From: Bacteroidota bacterium
GTDB lineage: Bacteria; Bacteroidota; Bacteroidia; Palsa-965
DNA length: 64,000 nt
Assembly (NCBI GenBank): GCA_006218065.1
Contig: VBWE01000001.1
Coordinates: 75,099 to 139,098 of the forward strand
Direction of reading: 5' to 3'
A program made the translations under genes and the position numbers. The stretch's first letter is position 1, and every line of letters begins with the position of its first letter. This document shows positions 36,133 to 45,017 of this stretch, piece after piece. Below the pieces are notes generated by a model, which was not told the DNA's origin, made no database searches, and was given only the letters and a program-made list of their open reading frames with translations.

Positions 36133-36831
36133 TTACGCCTTCTTCCTCACCGTCCGCTGTTCAATCCGCTTTTCATAATTCACGCCCTGGAAAATCCGGT
36201 GCACGTAAATGCCGGGGGTATGGATCATGTCGGGATCGAGCGCGCCTTCGGGAACAAGTTCTTCTACTTCGGCGATCGTGATTTTTCCCGCCATGGCCAT
36301 CATCGGGTTGAAGTTGCGGGATGTTTTCCGGAAAACAAGATTCCCCGACATGTCGCCTTTCCAGGCTTTGACGATCGCGAAATCAGCATCGAAAGCATAT
36401 TCGAGCAGGTAGTCCTTGCCGTTGAAATTGCGCAGTTCCTTACCGTTGGCCACTTCCGTTCCCACGCCTGCCGGCGTGAAGATGGCGGGCATGCCGTAAC
36501 CGGCGGCGAGGCAACGCGTGGCGAGCGTTCCCTGCGGAATCAAATCCACTTCGAGTTCGCCGCTCAGCAGCTGCCGTTCGAATTCTTCGTTTTCACCGAC
36601 GTAGGAAGAGATCATTTTTTTCACCAGGCGCTGTTTCAGCATCAGCCCGATTCCGAAATCATCCACGCCCGCGTTATTCGAAATGCAGGTGAGGTTTTTC
36701 ACGCCTTTTTTAACGAGTGCGGCGATACAATTTTCCGGGATGCCGCAAAGGCCAAAGCCCCCGAGCATGATCGTCATTCCGTCCTGGATGTCCCTGGTTG
36801 CCTCTTCGGCGTTGGCAACTGTTTTGTTCAT
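36133..36831 (-). CDS. scoA: 3-oxoacid CoA-transferase subunit A
   Basis: 232 residues, normal length. Alpha subunit of succinyl-CoA:3-ketoacid CoA-transferase. Family marks: [20 protein letters not shown], the [14 protein letters not shown] segment, [19 protein letters not shown] and the [18 protein letters not shown]oA-binding stretch. Starts 24 bp after the PBP1A stop, so they share a transcript. The beta subunit follows only after the inverted-repeat cassette, 2.3 kb further on, whereas the two subunits are normally adjacent or fused. Confidence 0.96.
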   Translation of the reverse strand: MNKTVANAEEATRDIQDGMTIMLGGFGLCGIPENCIAALVKKGVKNLTCISNNAGVDDFGIGLMLKQRLVKKMISSYVGENEEFERQLLSGELEVDLIPQGTLATRCLAAGYGMPAIFTPAGVGTEVANGKELRNFNGKDYLLEYAFDADFAIVKAWKGDMSGNLVFRKTSRNFNPMMAMAGKITIAEVEELVPEGALDPDMIHTPGIYVHRIFQGVNYEKRIEQRTVRKKA

Positions 36832-36855
36832 ATGCTGTGAGTGAATAGAACCGCG

Positions 36856-39159
36856 TTAAAGTCCGCCGTCAAAATCATCGAACGGATCGTCGTTCGGATC
36901 AAAAATATCCGGCGGATCTTCGTCTGCCTGTTTGCAGTCGAGTTCCATCATGATTTTTTTGTTCGGCTTTTCGAAATCTCCTTTTCCGACTTTGAGCGTT
37001 TTATCCGCGTAAACTTTCTGCATGAATATCGCCCAGATCGGCAGGGCCATACTCGCGCCCTGTCCTTCGCTGGTCTGGTCGAAATGCACGCTGCGGTCTT
37101 CCGCACCCACCCAGGCGCCGCCGGTAAGTTCAGGCGTGAGCCCGATGAACCAGCCGTCGGAATTGTTTTGTGTCGTCCCGGTTTTACCGGCGATCGGGTT
37201 GGTCAGTTTGAATTTATAACGCAGGCGCACACCCGTTCCGTGATCGACCACGCCTTTCAGCAGGTTGGCCATCAGGTAGGCTTTGTCTTCGCTCATCGCT
37301 TCTTCCCTTTTCGGAATAAAATCGGCGAGCACTTTCCCGTTCTTGTCTTCAATGCGTGTTACAAATGTCGGTTCGATCCAGGTTCCTTTATTGGCGAAGG
37401 TGCTGTTCGCGCCCACCATTTCATACAGGGAAATATCCGCCGAGCCGAGGCAAAGCGAAGGAACGGGATCGAGCGGAGAGGTAATGCCGATGCGGCGCAC
37501 GAACTGGATCACGGCTTCGGGACCGAACTGTTTCATGATCTGCGTGGTTACGTAGTTCATCGACAGGGCGAGTGCGCGTTTCATCGTCATCATTTCGCCG
37601 TTGTGCTTGTTGTCGGAATTATCCGGGCACCAGTCTACGCCGGAAGGCGTTGGAATGCAGGTGCGCACGTTCGCGATCCGGTCGCAAGGCGACCAGCCTT
37701 CCTGGATAGCGAGCGCGTAAACAAAAGGCTTGAACGTGGAACCTACCTGCCGGCGGCTTTCTTTCACGTGATCGTATTTGAAATGATGGAAATCGATTCC
37801 GCCCACCCAGGCGCGGATATACCCGGTTTGCGGATCCATCGCCATGAAACCGGTTTGCAGGAACGATTTGTAATAACGGATACTGTCCATCGGCGAAAAC
37901 ACGGTATCGCGGTCACCGTTCCACGCAAATACCGTCATGGGTATTTTGGTATTGAATACTTTTTCGATTTCCTCGTCCGAAGCGCCGGCTTTCTTCATGC
38001 CCTTGTACCGGTCCGACCGCTTCATGCCCTGGTTCATGATCTGCGCGATTTCATCTTTTGAAACCCGCCAGCTGAAAGGCGCATTCTTTTTGTTTTTGCA
38101 TCGCTCGAAAAAAGTCGCCTGCAGTTCTTTCATGTGCTGGGCAACGGCTTCTTCGGCGTATTTCTGCATCTTCGGATCGATGGTGGTGTAGATGCGCAGA
38201 CCATCGCGGTAAAGATCATACGGCTTGCCGTCCGGCTTGAGATGTTCGGAGCACCATTTCTTCAGGAAATTTTCGCGGAGATATTCGCGGAAATAAGTCG
38301 CCAGTCCTTCGTTATGATCTTCCGGGTGATAATTGATTCTCAGCGGAAGTACTTTAAGCGAATCGTATTGTTTTTGCGTGATGTAACCGTACTTCACCAT
38401 CTGGCTCATCACCACGTTGCGGCGGTGCTTGGCTGTATCCGCACGTCCGACCGGGTTCCAGAGCGAAGGATTCTGGCACATGCCGACAAGCATCGCAGCT
38501 TCCTCGACCTTGAGTGAATCGGGCGTGGCATTGAAATACACTTTGGCAGCGGATTTGATGCCGACGGCGGAGTGAATAAAATCAAATTTGTTCAGGTACA
38601 TCGTCATGATCTCCTCTTTGGTGTAGAGGCGTTCGAGGCGCACGGCAATGATCCATTCTTTCAGTTTCTGGTACGAGCGCTGCCACAAACTGAGGTCCTT
38701 CACGTTGTGGAACTGCATTTTGGCCAGCTGCTGCGTGATGGTGCTTCCGCCGCCGGAACTCATGTTTCCGCCGATCACGGTTTTCACCAGTACGCGGAGA
38801 AGTCCTTTGGCGTCGATCCCGGAATGATCGAGGTAACGCGCATCTTCGGTTGCGATCAGCGCGTCGATCAGGTCCTTGTCGATGTCCTTGTACCGCACAT
38901 TGACGCGGTTCTCGGCATAAAAGCGCCCGATCTCCTTGCTTCCGTCGTTTGCATAAACAACCGAAGCGAGATTGCTTTTCGGATTCTGCAGCGCCTCGAT
39001 ATCCGGGAGGTCGGCGAACAAAACCACGGCCGAAATAATCGTAATAATGCCGACTATCGGCAGGGCGACAAGAAACCAGAAAATGCGAATGTACCTGCGG
39101 TAGTTCGGTTTCCCGGCGTCTTTTTTGGAGGCTGGTTTGGTGTTTTTTTCCTTGGCCAT
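36856..39159 (-). CDS. mrcA: penicillin-binding protein 1A, bifunctional transglycosylase/transpeptidase
   Basis: 767 residues. Inner-membrane peptidoglycan synthase. One N-terminal helix (FWFLVALPIVGIITIISAVV), then a GT51 domain with ALIATEDARYLDHSGID and GGGSTITQQLAKMQF, then a transpeptidase domain with the SxxK serine in GSTFKPFVYAL, SMN in LALSMNYVT, and KTG as GKTGTTQNNSDGWF. The C-terminus is acidic (DPNDDPFDDFDGG). A TACTTTTA box lies 19 bases before the ATG, and scoA follows after 24 bp. In flavobacteria PBP1A, gldH and ricT are often close together; here gldH is 1.3 kb upstream with a phosphodiesterase between. Confidence 0.95.
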   Translation of the reverse strand: MAKEKNTKPASKKDAGKPNYRRYIRIFWFLVALPIVGIITIISAVVLFADLPDIEALQNPKSNLASVVYANDGSKEIGRFYAENRVNVRYKDIDKDLIDALIATEDARYLDHSGIDAKGLLRVLVKTVIGGNMSSGGGSTITQQLAKMQFHNVKDLSLWQRSYQKLKEWIIAVRLERLYTKEEIMTMYLNKFDFIHSAVGIKSAAKVYFNATPDSLKVEEAAMLVGMCQNPSLWNPVGRADTAKHRRNVVMSQMVKYGYITQKQYDSLKVLPLRINYHPEDHNEGLATYFREYLRENFLKKWCSEHLKPDGKPYDLYRDGLRIYTTIDPKMQKYAEEAVAQHMKELQATFFERCKNKKNAPFSWRVSKDEIAQIMNQGMKRSDRYKGMKKAGASDEEIEKVFNTKIPMTVFAWNGDRDTVFSPMDSIRYYKSFLQTGFMAMDPQTGYIRAWVGGIDFHHFKYDHVKESRRQVGSTFKPFVYALAIQEGWSPCDRIANVRTCIPTPSGVDWCPDNSDNKHNGEMMTMKRALALSMNYVTTQIMKQFGPEAVIQFVRRIGITSPLDPVPSLCLGSADISLYEMVGANSTFANKGTWIEPTFVTRIEDKNGKVLADFIPKREEAMSEDKAYLMANLLKGVVDHGTGVRLRYKFKLTNPIAGKTGTTQNNSDGWFIGLTPELTGGAWVGAEDRSVHFDQTSEGQGASMALPIWAIFMQKVYADKTLKVGKGDFEKPNKKIMMELDCKQADEDPPDIFDPNDDPFDDFDGGL

Positions 39160-39178
39160 GTTGTGCTGAAAAGCGGTT

Positions 39179-39186
39179 TAAAAGTA
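39179..39186 (-). promoter_or_regulatory. -7 box TACTTTTA for PBP1A
   Basis: Minus-strand TAnnTTTA box, 19 bases before the PBP1A ATG. Confidence 0.45.
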
Positions 39187-39222
39187 CGGTTTTTTGCCTT
39201 GCTTCCGGGCTATGCCGATTAA

Positions 39223-39295
39223 TCAATTTGAAAATGGAGGAAATTTGAAAATGCACACAGGCTTGCGCGCGGACATCTTCAAATCTTCAAATTGA
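39223..39295. repeat. intergenic hairpin, TTTGAAAATGCACACA family, copy 1
   Basis: Left arm TCAATTTGAAAATGGAGG... and right arm CATCTTCAAATCTTCAAATTGA. The loop word TGCACACAGGCTTGCGCGCG recurs in inverted form at 62425-62506. Confidence 0.78.
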
Positions 39296-39393
39296 TGCAT
39301 GGAGAAATTGATACGCAAAGGAACGTTACTGATTTGATCGTCGTATGTGTTTTGCAATTTTTGGCGGGAAGATTGACGATAATTAACAGAACC

Positions 39394-40341
39394 TCAGCGG
39401 AAAAGTTCCTTCATCACTTTGCCCTCGGAAAAAGGCATGTCAAAACCCATCAGGTACGCGATGGTGGGTGCGATATCTTTCTGTTCATACGGGCTGGCGA
39501 GAACCGTATTCGTTTTGAAATCCGGTCCCACGGCAAGTAACTCGATATGCCTGCAGCCCGCGCAGCCGTCGCCGTGACTGATAAAGCCGTTGGAAACCTG
39601 GTCCGGGTGGCGTCCGTGATCATTCGTTACGATCAGCGTGGTTTTGCCGGCATATTCCGGATCCTGCTGCAGGAAATTCCAGAGTTGCGCGAGATAGTTG
39701 TCCGTACTTCGTATTCCTGCGAGATAATTATTCCAGTTGCCGGAATGACCGGATACATCCGGTTCCGAAAAATGCACCAGGCAAAGCGCCGGGTGATGCT
39801 GCGCAAAAACCGACAAAGCGCGCTGCAGGGTGATCGAATCGTGGCAGAAACCACTGCCTGCACCGTTCACTCCGCAATACGACGAGGGCAGGTATTTCCC
39901 GGCCCATTTTTCCTCCAGGCAATCCGTGAGCGCAGCGATTTTGTCTTTCGAAGAAATCACCCAGGCTTTTTCTTTCGGCAGCCGCGTCATTTCGAGCCAG
40001 TACTGGAAAAAGTTCGGATAAATCGTATGTTCTGTTCCGCTGTTGTTGATTGACTGGTAAAAACCGGTGAGCATAGCCGTATGCCCCGCCGAAGTATATG
40101 TATAGCCGAGATTATTGAAGTTATTCAGCATGACGCCGAGCGGAGCGATTTCGGTTGCGCGGTGCGGGATCAGCCGGCCGGCCGAATCGCCCCAGGTTTC
40201 GGACCAGCGCGGACCGTCGATACTCACCAGTACTACGTGCCGGGTTTTAAAAAGCGAAACGGGCGGATCTTTCCGGCAGGTTCCGAAAAGGAGAAACGAG
40301 ATCGGGAAAAGCAGAAGAAGAAATTTTGTGCTGCGAAGCAT
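39394..40341 (-). CDS. lipoprotein of the alkaline phosphatase / type I phosphodiesterase superfamily
   Basis: 315 residues. Lipobox-like LFGTCRKDPP after a hydrophobic leader, so lipid-anchored outside the cytoplasm. Superfamily features: metal-binding start HVVLVSIDGPRWSETWGD, nucleophile region GYTYTSAGHTAMLTGFYQ, HFSEPDVSGHSGNWNNY with the D and H metal ligands, and VTNDHGRHPDQ. Similar proteins hydrolyse phosphodiesters, sulfates or phosphoglycerol; substrate unknown. Preceded by a TACTTTTA box 17 bases upstream; separated from PBP1A by a palindromic repeat. Confidence 0.85.
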   Translation of the reverse strand: MLRSTKFLLLLFPISFLLFGTCRKDPPVSLFKTRHVVLVSIDGPRWSETWGDSAGRLIPHRATEIAPLGVMLNNFNNLGYTYTSAGHTAMLTGFYQSINNSGTEHTIYPNFFQYWLEMTRLPKEKAWVISSKDKIAALTDCLEEKWAGKYLPSSYCGVNGAGSGFCHDSITLQRALSVFAQHHPALCLVHFSEPDVSGHSGNWNNYLAGIRSTDNYLAQLWNFLQQDPEYAGKTTLIVTNDHGRHPDQVSNGFISHGDGCAGCRHIELLAVGPDFKTNTVLASPYEQKDIAPTIAYLMGFDMPFSEGKVMKELFR

Positions 40342-40358
40342 GTATACGGTATTCCAAA

Positions 40359-40366
40359 TAAAAGTA
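40359..40366 (-). promoter_or_regulatory. -7 box TACTTTTA for the phosphodiesterase gene
   Basis: Minus-strand box, 17 bases before the ATG, at the edge of the following hairpin. Confidence 0.45.
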
Positions 40367-40379
40367 CGGTTTTACGTTT

Positions 40380-40449
40380 AATGTTCAATGTTTCAAGTTC
40401 AATGTTTTAGTACCGAACATTGAACTTGAAACCTGAAACGCTGAACATT
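40380..40449. repeat. intergenic hairpin, AATGTTCAATGTTTCAAGTT type
   Basis: Left arm 40380-40409 pairs imperfectly with 40416-40449 (ACATTGAACTTGAAAC). It lies between gldH and the phosphodiesterase gene and could end the pgk-lipoprotein-gldH transcript. Confidence 0.78.
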
Positions 40450-40922
40450 TATTTGGAAGTCGATTTCTCGATGCGGATGCCTGCATTATACATGCCGGGG
40501 AGACTTTGCCGGCGCATGGCCTGTTCCATTTCGACGAGGTATTTTCCCTTGAGCGGGAAACGCATATTGCTCCGGAACTTGAGCTGGTTGTCGTAAATAT
40601 CGCCCTGCCCTTTGCCCAGCCAGCGCCCGTTCTGATCGGCCAGCATGAGTTCGATGGTATCGCGGCGGATCTTGTTGTTCGGGAAATGCGTGGTCATAAA
40701 TACGTAACAATTGCTGTACGGGTAATCGTCGGCGTTGCGCAGGTTGATGTAAAAATTGTACGGGGAAACGGTATCGGAAACAAAAAAGCTGAACGCGAGT
40801 TTGTTCTTCTCACTCCACGCGTGATCGGGCAGTTCACGGTTTTCTTCGAACAGGCGATTTTCATCGCAGGCCGAAAACAGGAGCAGGGAAAACAGGAAGA
40901 GTACGGGAAAAACTTTTTTCAT
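40449..40922 (-). CDS. gldH: gliding motility lipoprotein GldH
   Basis: 157 residues, family length. Lipobox LLFSACDENR; mature part with the GldH hallmarks YNFYINLRNADDYPYSNCYV and YDNQLKFRSNMRFPLKGKY. GldH is needed for gliding and T9SS function in Flavobacterium; the exact task is unclear. Last gene of a minus-strand run pgk, lipoprotein, gldH, but a TATCTTTA box 9 bases upstream may start an independent transcript. Consistent with the PorP/SprF and SprB-like genes further right. Confidence 0.9.
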   Translation of the reverse strand: MKKVFPVLFLFSLLLFSACDENRLFEENRELPDHAWSEKNKLAFSFFVSDTVSPYNFYINLRNADDYPYSNCYVFMTTHFPNNKIRRDTIELMLADQNGRWLGKGQGDIYDNQLKFRSNMRFPLKGKYLVEMEQAMRRQSLPGMYNAGIRIEKSTSK

Positions 40923-40931
40923 GGTTCGCCT

Positions 40932-40939
40932 GTAAAGAT
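40932..40939 (-). promoter_or_regulatory. -7 box TATCTTTA for gldH
   Basis: Minus-strand TAnnTTTA box 9 bases before the gldH ATG. Confidence 0.4.
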
Positions 40940-40977
40940 AAACAAACGCGGAACCGGCAGGAAAATTTCCTCCCGGT

Positions 40978-41505
40978 TTACTTTAATTCAAACGACTCCA
41001 GGAAATGTTTGACATGCTCGTTCCCGAGCTGTTCTGCGGGTGTGATTACTTTCAGCGTGTACATTTTTTTACCGGAAACGAATTTGCGTAGCACCACCCT
41101 GCCGATTTTCTGCGGCATGTCGATGATGTATTCGTAACCGTTGTACTTGCCACTTTTCACGGGAGTGCCTTTGCCGATCACTTCGCCGTCGATCGACCAG
41201 GCGTATACTTTGGCATCGGCAAGCAAGGCGTCATCCAGGTTGACGCCGAAAGAATCGAGCACGGTGGGCATGGTGCAAACGGATACATCGTAATACGCAT
41301 TCGGATCGGCGGCGCTGGTCGGCTGATAAAAAAGACGCAGCGTGGCCATATTGTCTTCGATGGTTGCAGTATCCTGTGCCTTGCCCGGGAATTCGGCCGT
41401 GAATTCTTTATTGCCCTGGCGGGACCAGGGATCGTCTCCGCAGGCCGCCAGCGAAAGCAAAAATGCCGTCGCGGAAAAAAACAGGATGATGCGCTTCGTT
41501 TTCAA
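40978..41505 (-). CDS. lipoprotein of unknown function
   Basis: 175 residues. Lipobox LLSLAACGDDPWS. The mature part is a predicted alpha/beta domain (EFTAEFPGKAQDTATIE, YNGYEYIIDMPQKIGRVVL, HVKHFLESFEL) that resembles proteins with a final helix of the FLxSF type; no named family recognised. It starts 3 bp after the pgk stop, so it is cotranscribed with pgk, and gldH follows after 55 bp. Confidence 0.8.
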   Translation of the reverse strand: MKTKRIILFFSATAFLLSLAACGDDPWSRQGNKEFTAEFPGKAQDTATIEDNMATLRLFYQPTSAADPNAYYDVSVCTMPTVLDSFGVNLDDALLADAKVYAWSIDGEVIGKGTPVKSGKYNGYEYIIDMPQKIGRVVLRKFVSGKKMYTLKVITPAEQLGNEHVKHFLESFELK

Positions 41506-41508
41506 TCG

Positions 41509-42702
41509 TTATTCCTCCACAGCTTTCACACCCGGCAAAGTACCGGATTCGATATACTCGAGCAAAGCGCCGCCGCCGGTGGAAACATAACTCACCTGGT
41601 CGCCCAGTTTGTACTTGTTGATGGCCGCCACCGAATCGCCGCCGCCGATGAGCGTATAAGTGCCGTTTTTCGTGGCCGCTGCAATGGCGAACGCCGCCGA
41701 TTTCGTTCCGCTTTCAAAATGGCTCATCTCGAAAACGCCCATCGGCCCGTTCCACAAAATCGTTTTCGATTTCGCGATCACGTCCGCGTTTATTTTTTCC
41801 GTTTCCGGTCCCACGTCAAGTCCCATCCACCCGTCGGGAATCTGTTTCACGTCGCAGGTTTTCCTGTTCGCGTTATTGTCGAACGCATCTGCGGCAAGCG
41901 CATCCACCGGGAGATAAATATGCACGCCGCGTTTTTTGGCGTCGTCGAGAATGCTGAGCGCAGTTGCTAAACGATCTTCTTCCACCAGCGATTTGCCGAT
42001 GTTTCCGCCCATCGCTTTTATAAACGTAAAAGCCATGCCACCGCCGATGATGATGTTGTCCGCTTTTTTGATGAGCTGCTCGAGAATTAAAATTTTGTCG
42101 GATACTTTGGCTCCGCCCATGATGGCGGTGAACGGTCGTGCGGCGCCGTTCAGCACTTTATTGATGCTGGCCAACTCACCGCTCATCACGTACCCGAAGC
42201 ATTTGCTGCCGGGAAAAAATTTCGCGATCACCGCGGTGGATGCATGTGCGCGGTGTGCCGTACCGAAAGCATCGTTCACGTAAAAGTCGCCCAGCTTCGC
42301 CAGTTTGCCCGCAAAATTTGCGTCGCCTTTTTCTTCTTCTTTATAAAAACGGAGATTTTCGAGCAGCAGTACTTCACCGGGCTGCAGCGCGGAAGCGGCT
42401 GTTTCCGCGGCGGCGCCGATACAGTCTGCGGCAAATTTCACGTTGGTCCCGAGCAAGCCTTCCAGGCAACTGATGATATGCTTCAGCGAATATTTTTCTT
42501 CCGGACCTTCTTTCGGGCGGCCGAGATGGGACATGAGAATTACCGCACCACCGTCTTTCCGGATTTTCTGGATCGTGGGAATCGCTGCGCGAATGCGGGT
42601 ATCGTCGGTAACGGCAAAACTGCTTTTGTCGAGCGGCACGTTGAAATCCACGCGGATCAACGCTTTTTTGCCCCCGAAATGAAACTGGTCGACTGTTTTC
42701 AT
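41509..42702 (-). CDS. pgk: phosphoglycerate kinase
   Basis: 397 residues from the ATG at 42702 ([25 protein letters not shown]); the frame stays open to 42906 but the extra 68 residues resemble no PGK and a TATTTTTG box sits inside that stretch. Glycolytic kinase that makes ATP from 1,3-bisphosphoglycerate. Marks: [44 protein letters not shown] and the nucleotide-binding GGGDSVAAI. Cytoplasmic. First gene of a run with a lipoprotein and gldH. Confidence 0.97.
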   Translation of the reverse strand: MKTVDQFHFGGKKALIRVDFNVPLDKSSFAVTDDTRIRAAIPTIQKIRKDGGAVILMSHLGRPKEGPEEKYSLKHIISCLEGLLGTNVKFAADCIGAAAETAASALQPGEVLLLENLRFYKEEEKGDANFAGKLAKLGDFYVNDAFGTAHRAHASTAVIAKFFPGSKCFGYVMSGELASINKVLNGAARPFTAIMGGAKVSDKILILEQLIKKADNIIIGGGMAFTFIKAMGGNIGKSLVEEDRLATALSILDDAKKRGVHIYLPVDALAADAFDNNANRKTCDVKQIPDGWMGLDVGPETEKINADVIAKSKTILWNGPMGVFEMSHFESGTKSAAFAIAAATKNGTYTLIGGGDSVAAINKYKLGDQVSYVSTGGGALLEYIESGTLPGVKAVEE

Positions 42703-42728
42703 GCAATTAGTAAAGTGCTTGAGCGGGA

Positions 42729-42736
42729 CAAAAATA
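42729..42736 (-). promoter_or_regulatory. -7 box TATTTTTG for pgk
   Basis: Full TAnnTTTG match on the minus strand, 26 bases before the ATG at 42702. Confidence 0.5.
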
Positions 42737-42904
42737 CGGTTTCCGAAATGATATTCTGCCGCAGATTCGCAGAGCAACGCAGACCGGTCTTTATAAATCT
42801 CCCTCCGAACCGGCCCGGGTTTTGAAAATGAGATTGGCTTACTTTCGATTTTGCTACTGGCTATCAGCAGGTTAAATACAAAAGCGATTTGGATATGAAC
42901 AAAC

Positions 42905-42928
42905 ATATTTAGATATTTGTCTAAATAT
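42905..42928. promoter_or_regulatory. probable SdpR-type operator
   Basis: Perfect 9-bp inverted repeat ATATTTAGA-TATTTG-TCTAAATAT ending 4 bases before the ATG of the ArsR-family gene, and overlapping a weak -7-like GATATTTG. Position and symmetry suit autorepression. Confidence 0.7.
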
Positions 42929-42932
42929 TGAA

Positions 42933-43211
42933 ATGAACATACTATTCAAAGCGCTGGGCGATCCGACCCGGAGAAGGATACTGGAACTGTTGCGGGAAAA
43001 AGACCTGGCCGCCGGGGAAATTGCGGATGCGTTTAACATCAGCAAACCGAGCATTTCGCATCACCTCGATCTGCTCAAGCAGGCCGGGCTGGTGGAAGCC
43101 GTCCGCGAGGGACAGTTTATCCGTTACTCGCTGAACGCGACAGTGCTCGATGAACTGCTGTCGTGGTTCATGGAGCTGAAAGACAAGAAGAAGAAACCGA
43201 AAAAAAAATAA
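42933..43211 (+). CDS. sdpR: ArsR/SdpR-family autorepressor
   Basis: 92 residues: a single winged-helix domain ([59 protein letters not shown]) plus a lysine tail. It lacks metal-binding cysteines of the arsenic/cadmium sensors and matches the SdpR autorepressor branch, which is encoded with an SdpI-type membrane protein. In Bacillus SdpR represses sdpRI until SdpI sequesters it at the membrane when the SdpC toxin is present. The gene starts directly after a palindromic operator and is 4 bp from the sdpI-like gene. Confidence 0.88.
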   Translation: MNILFKALGDPTRRRILELLREKDLAAGEIADAFNISKPSISHHLDLLKQAGLVEAVREGQFIRYSLNATVLDELLSWFMELKDKKKKPKKK

Positions 43212-43215
43212 TGCC

Positions 43216-43884
43216 ATGAAAACAAGTACCTTTTTCAAAAAAGAAATCCTGGTCTGGCTGGCGCTGCTGGCCCCGTTCGTACTGATCGCCATCCGCTGGA
43301 ACGATTTCCCGGAACGGATCCCGACGCACTGGAACATCCACAACGAAGTGGACGACTGGAGCGACAAGATACCTTCCCTGCTGGTTTTCCCGGGAATCAA
43401 TCTTTTGCTTTACGCGCTGATGCTCGTGCTTCCGAAATTCGATCCGAAGCGGATGAACTACGAACGTTTCGCCAAAGCATACTTTTCGATCCGTCTTGCC
43501 TTGCATTATTTTTTCGCCGGCGTGGTGATCGTCATGCTGATGGCCGCACTGGGATACGAAATCAACATGGGACGCATCGTGGTTACCGGCTGCTGCCTGC
43601 TCTTCCTCGTTTTGGGCAACGTGATGGGAACGGTGAAGCACAATTATTTTGTCGGTATCCGCACACCGTGGACGCTGAATGACGAGGACATCTGGAACAG
43701 GACGCACCGGCTGGCTGCGCGCGTTTGGGTAATCTGCTCGCTGCTGCTGATCCTGCCGGCGCTTTTGCTTCCGCTTCCCTGGATGGCCGGCGTTTTCTTT
43801 GCAGGAATACTGGTAATGGTGCTTGTCCCGGTGATTTATTCGTACCGGCTTTTCAAAAAGAAAAACCCGGTCGCCGGAAAATAA
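43216..43884 (+). CDS. sdpI: SdpI-family membrane protein
   Basis: 222 residues, about six helices. N-terminal DUF1648-type segment WNDFPERIPTHWNIHNEVDD, then the SdpI-type region NYFVGIRTPWTLNDEDIWNRTH. In Bacillus subtilis SdpI is the immunity and signal protein for the SdpC killing factor; many bacteria carry it with an SdpR regulator but no toxin, and no toxin is visible here. Cotranscribed with the regulator (4 bp). Followed by a strong bidirectional terminator. Confidence 0.88.
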   Translation: MKTSTFFKKEILVWLALLAPFVLIAIRWNDFPERIPTHWNIHNEVDDWSDKIPSLLVFPGINLLLYALMLVLPKFDPKRMNYERFAKAYFSIRLALHYFFAGVVIVMLMAALGYEINMGRIVVTGCCLLFLVLGNVMGTVKHNYFVGIRTPWTLNDEDIWNRTHRLAARVWVICSLLLILPALLLPLPWMAGVFFAGILVMVLVPVIYSYRLFKKKNPVAGK

Positions 43885-43898
43885 TCGCAGCAAAAAGA

Positions 43899-43933
43899 GA
43901 AGCGGGAATTTTCATGTTGAAAATTCCCGCTTC
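43899..43933. terminator. bidirectional terminator between sdpI and porP/sprF
   Basis: Perfect 15-bp stem GAAGCGGGAATTTTC / GAAAATTCCCGCTTC with a 5-base loop; TGTTTT follows on the plus side and CTCTTTTTG on the minus side. Confidence 0.9.
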
Positions 43934-43951
43934 CTGTTTTGAAAAAAATAA

Positions 43952-44998
43952 TCAGTTGAAACTGCTGACCGATTTTTTACCCAAAAACGGGTTGGGTGAA
44001 ATAAAGCGCAGTGCGATCTCGATTCCCCCGCGGCCGTTGCTGGCGGCAGTCAGGCCCGACGTATTAATATCGTAGCTGAAGCCCATGCTGTAGTTCGCGT
44101 ATTCGAACATAACCACGGCCGACAGCGCATCTTTCGCCCGCATAAACCCGCCGAGTGAAAGCGCCGCACCGTTTTTAAAACCGGTATATTTCGAATCCAT
44201 GCCCATCGTGTAACGCAGCAGCGTACCGGCATAAATTTCCTGCGCGTCGCCCTGTTTCATATACATGAACCCGGGAACAAAAGCGAGGTTCGAATTCTTC
44301 ATTCCGATCAGGCCTGTTCCGTGCACGGTGTATTTCATCGGCAGTTTTCCTTCGGCCTGGTAAAACGAATAACCCGGCTGGTTCACGTGCATCGCGGACA
44401 AACCGAGATTGAATTTCAGATCGTTGTCGCCGGTAACGCTGTTGGAGTTCGCCGAATTGTCGTACGTCCACGCAATACCTGCACCGAAATCCGGCGCAGA
44501 AAAATTGGACGTTCCGTTGACCGGCTCACCGGAAATATACGACGTGTTGAACGAGGTCCCGTCGTACTGGCTGCCCCAGTAAAGCGCGCTGAAATTCAGG
44601 CTGCGCTGAAAGTAGCCGGCCTGCAGGCCGCCGCCGAGCAGGTTGTCGCTGTTCAGGCGCGCATGGTAACTCAGCGACAGGTTGGCCTGCGTGGTTCCCA
44701 TTTTTCCGTCGCCTGCGCGGTCGCTGAAGAAATTAATGCCTGCGGCAATAATTCCTTTTTCATCCTTCTTCCGGTTCAGGCGCATATCATACGAGAAGCC
44801 GAGCGTTTTGTACGGATTGGTCACGCTCTGCCACTGACTTTTATAATTGAACAGCGTTTGTATCTCGTGCTGCGCGCCGGCCATCGCGGGATTAAGCGTG
44901 AGCGGCGACATGTAGAACTGCGAGAAATGAATGTCCTGTGCAAAAACAGGTGCGGCAAACAGGGCAAGCAGGCTGGATATATAGATCGATTTTTTCAT
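43952..44998 (-). CDS. PorP/SprF-family type IX secretion outer-membrane protein
   Basis: 348 residues, family length. Signal peptide MKKSIYISSLLALFAAPVFAQ followed by the hallmark DIHFSQFYMSPLTLNPAMAG. The rest is an aromatic-rich beta-barrel pattern (NYKSQWQSVTNPYKTLGFSY, SYHARLNSDNLLGGGLQAGY) ending IALRFISPNPFL. Such proteins help deliver or anchor type B T9SS cargo, as SprF does for SprB. It lies 19 bp downstream of the SprB-like adhesin gene, the normal cargo-partner arrangement. Outer membrane. Confidence 0.93.
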   Translation of the reverse strand: MKKSIYISSLLALFAAPVFAQDIHFSQFYMSPLTLNPAMAGAQHEIQTLFNYKSQWQSVTNPYKTLGFSYDMRLNRKKDEKGIIAAGINFFSDRAGDGKMGTTQANLSLSYHARLNSDNLLGGGLQAGYFQRSLNFSALYWGSQYDGTSFNTSYISGEPVNGTSNFSAPDFGAGIAWTYDNSANSNSVTGDNDLKFNLGLSAMHVNQPGYSFYQAEGKLPMKYTVHGTGLIGMKNSNLAFVPGFMYMKQGDAQEIYAGTLLRYTMGMDSKYTGFKNGAALSLGGFMRAKDALSAVVMFEYANYSMGFSYDINTSGLTAASNGRGGIEIALRFISPNPFLGKKSVSSFN

Positions 44999-45017
44999 GG
45001 CTGTCTTTTTTTAGCGA

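Noticed and set aside
36841..38061. 406-codon plus-strand frame opposite PBP1A
   Set aside because: The minus strand encodes a complete PBP1A with all catalytic motifs; the plus frame has none.
42703..42906. N-terminal extension of pgk to 42906
   Set aside because: The 68 extra residues match no PGK, contain the pgk -7 box and overlap the sdpR operator; the ATG at 42702 gives the normal length.
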